Shown: one piece after another, positions 21,169 to 22,343 of the stretch
How positions within the stretch are numbered: the first letter of the stretch is position 1
Layout: the number at the start of each line of letters is the position of its first letter
Assembly (NCBI GenBank): GCA_946482625.1
Contig: CAMLSH010000010.1
Coordinates: 1 to 22,343, forward strand
From: an uncultured Opitutaceae bacterium
GTDB taxonomy: Bacteria; Verrucomicrobiota; Verrucomicrobiae; Opitutales; Opitutaceae
Direction of reading: 5' to 3'
DNA length: 22,343 nt
Notes under the pieces: model-generated
Seen by the model: only the letters and a program-made list of their open reading frames with translations
The model's database searches: none
Told to the model about the DNA's origin: nothing
Translations under genes and position numbers: made by a program

Positions 21169-22343
21169 TCAACGCTTTCTCGGCCCTGTCCGCTTCTCGT
21201 TTTCGGACCGCGAAACCACCTCGCGTGCCTCTGCATCCGAACCGGTTGCCTGCTCGAAAAGGCAAAAGGAGCGCGCCGTCATCGTGTATTCCTCGCCGCC
21301 TTGGTGCGTACTAGGGGCGCCCAGGAAGCCGTCCTCCTCTGCCGTATCCAGAACCAAACGCCAGGCGACGCCGGATTTGCCCGGAAGACAGATCGCGTAG
21401 TCCTCATGGTGCGCATTGAAGAACAGCAGGAATGTCTCGTCGCTGATCGAATTCCCGAAGAAGTCCTTAACGACCAGCGAATCGCCGTTGAGCATCACCC
21501 CGATGACCTTCGCAAAGTCGGCCGCCCACGCCTGATCGTCCATCTCCACGCCCGCTGCGTTTATCCAAGTGATGTCCTTGACCCCTTCTCCGCGCAAATC
21601 GCGTCCTTGGAAAAATCGGGGCTGACGAAAGATCGGGTGCTGATGGCGCAGCTCAATCAGGCGGCTGGTGTACTTGAACAGCTGTTGCGCACGTTCGTCG
21701 CGTTTCCAGTCCAGCCAGCTGATTTCATTGTCCTGACAATAGGCGTTATTATTTCCCCGCTGCGTCGCGCCGTACTCGTCACCGCCGCGAATCATGGGCA
21801 CGCCCTGCGAAAGCATGAGTGTTGCGAGAAAATTTCGCTGAAGACGCCGGCGTAATTTCAGAATCTCTTCAGGGGCGTCGAGACCTTCGTGCCCCCAGTT
21901 CCAGGAGAGATTGTGATTGTCGCCATCCTTGTTGTCTTCGCGGTTGGCTTCATTGTGTTTTTCGCTGAACGAAACCAGATCGCGCAACGTGTACCCGTCG
22001 TGTGAAGTCACGAAGTTGATGCTCGCGGAGGGAGTTTTGCTGCTGCTCTCGTAGAGGTCCGGGCTGCCGCAAAGTCGATAGGCAAAATCCCGCGTGTGTC
22101 CGCTGTCGCCCTTCCAATAGCCACGAAGCGTATCCCGATAACGGCCGTTCCACTCGGCCCAGAGCACGGGAAAATTGCCCACCTGATATCCGCCTTCTCC
22201 CACATCCCACGGCTCTGCGATGAGCTTCACCTGGGAAACGACCGGATCTTGGTGGATCACGTCGAAAAACGACGAGAGCTTGCTCACTTCATGGAGCTCG
22301 CGCGCCAGCGTCGCCGCCAGATCGAAGCGGAAGCCGTCCACGT
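21169..22343 (-). CDS. glgX: Glycogen debranching enzyme GlgX, C-terminal part (5' truncated by window end)
   Basis: The frame is open to the end of the window, so about the first 300 residues of a roughly 700-residue protein are missing. The visible 391 residues begin in the catalytic barrel at VDGFRFDLA, which holds the nucleophile Asp of GH13 region II. The acid/base Glu is in LIAEPWDVGEGGYQVGNFP (region III), and the stabiliser Asp in NFVTSHDGYTLRDLV (region IV). GVPMIRGGDEYGATQRGNNNAYCQDNEISWLDW is a strong GlgX/isoamylase signature. A C-terminal beta domain follows (LLFFNAHHEDYAICLP), then a charged tail. The enzyme cuts alpha-1,6 branches of phosphorylase-trimmed glycogen, giving maltotetraose-type chains that MalQ can use, consistent with malQ about 1.3 kb away on the same strand. 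Confidence 0.95.
   Translation of the reverse strand, partial: VDGFRFDLAATLARELHEVSKLSSFFDVIHQDPVVSQVKLIAEPWDVGEGGYQVGNFPVLWAEWNGRYRDTLRGYWKGDSGHTRDFAYRLCGSPDLYESSSKTPSASINFVTSHDGYTLRDLVSFSEKHNEANREDNKDGDNHNLSWNWGHEGLDAPEEILKLRRRLQRNFLATLMLSQGVPMIRGGDEYGATQRGNNNAYCQDNEISWLDWKRDERAQQLFKYTSRLIELRHQHPIFRQPRFFQGRDLRGEGVKDITWINAAGVEMDDQAWAADFAKVIGVMLNGDSLVVKDFFGNSISDETFLLFFNAHHEDYAICLPGKSGVAWRLVLDTAEEDGFLGAPSTHQGGEEYTMTARSFCLFEQATGSDAEAREVVSRSENEKRTGPRKR

Overview
The window is GC-rich, densely coded bacterial DNA with few Shine-Dalgarno sequences. An exosortase, a compact YdbH/YnbE/YdbL set and a GH77 enzyme of unusual sequence suggest a Verrucomicrobiota bacterium, possibly of the Opitutaceae. 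That placement is an inference from gene content and general sequence character; no rRNA or other marker gene is present. I recognise no tRNA, rRNA, CRISPR array, transposase or prophage gene. No gap between genes exceeds 300 bases; the largest are 17487-17762 and 19840-20086.

Layout. (1) 1-2399: the end of a hybrid histidine kinase with two receiver domains, overlapping by four bases a PAS-containing soluble histidine kinase. (2) 2521-3555: a J-domain protein with a long acidic linker. (3) 3739-5837: an organic-peroxide unit, with OhrR (minus) divergent from a secreted esterase and Ohr, and three operator-like palindromes between them. (4) 5943-7963: RlmF, then a lone GspF/T2SSF-type membrane protein. 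(5) 8052-8801 (minus): a DUF2934 plus host-attachment-type protein. (6) 8989-10805: a short YdbH-like protein, a 59-residue YnbE-like lipoprotein and a YdbL-like protein, matching the gene order of the Escherichia coli envelope phospholipid-transport system. (7) 10976-13350: a spermidine-synthase-fold protein, an esterase-D-type hydrolase and an exosortase, the last two overlapping by ATGA; then, past a terminator, a small exported protein. (8) 13959-16242 (minus): an unrecognised His-rich protein, a GT61-type glycosyltransferase and a single-domain response regulator. (9) 16326-18029: a small RHH-like protein, a protein with two PRC-barrel repeats, and a glutaredoxin. (10) 18052-22343: a GH77 4-alpha-glucanotransferase (minus), a tiny membrane protein, an SDR oxidoreductase, and the C-terminal part of the glycogen debranching enzyme GlgX (minus).

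How the genes fit together. Several units point to stress and envelope care: peroxide defence (OhrR/Ohr), thiol redox (glutaredoxin), outer-membrane lipid supply (YdbH/YnbE/YdbL), surface-protein processing (exosortase) and surface glycosylation (GT61). MalQ and GlgX, separated only by a small membrane protein and an SDR, point to glycogen or maltodextrin turnover. The most notable items are the compact YdbH-YnbE-YdbL set with a lipoprotein short enough to be missed, the exosortase coupled to a hydrolase, and the OhrR operator array next to a secreted esterase.
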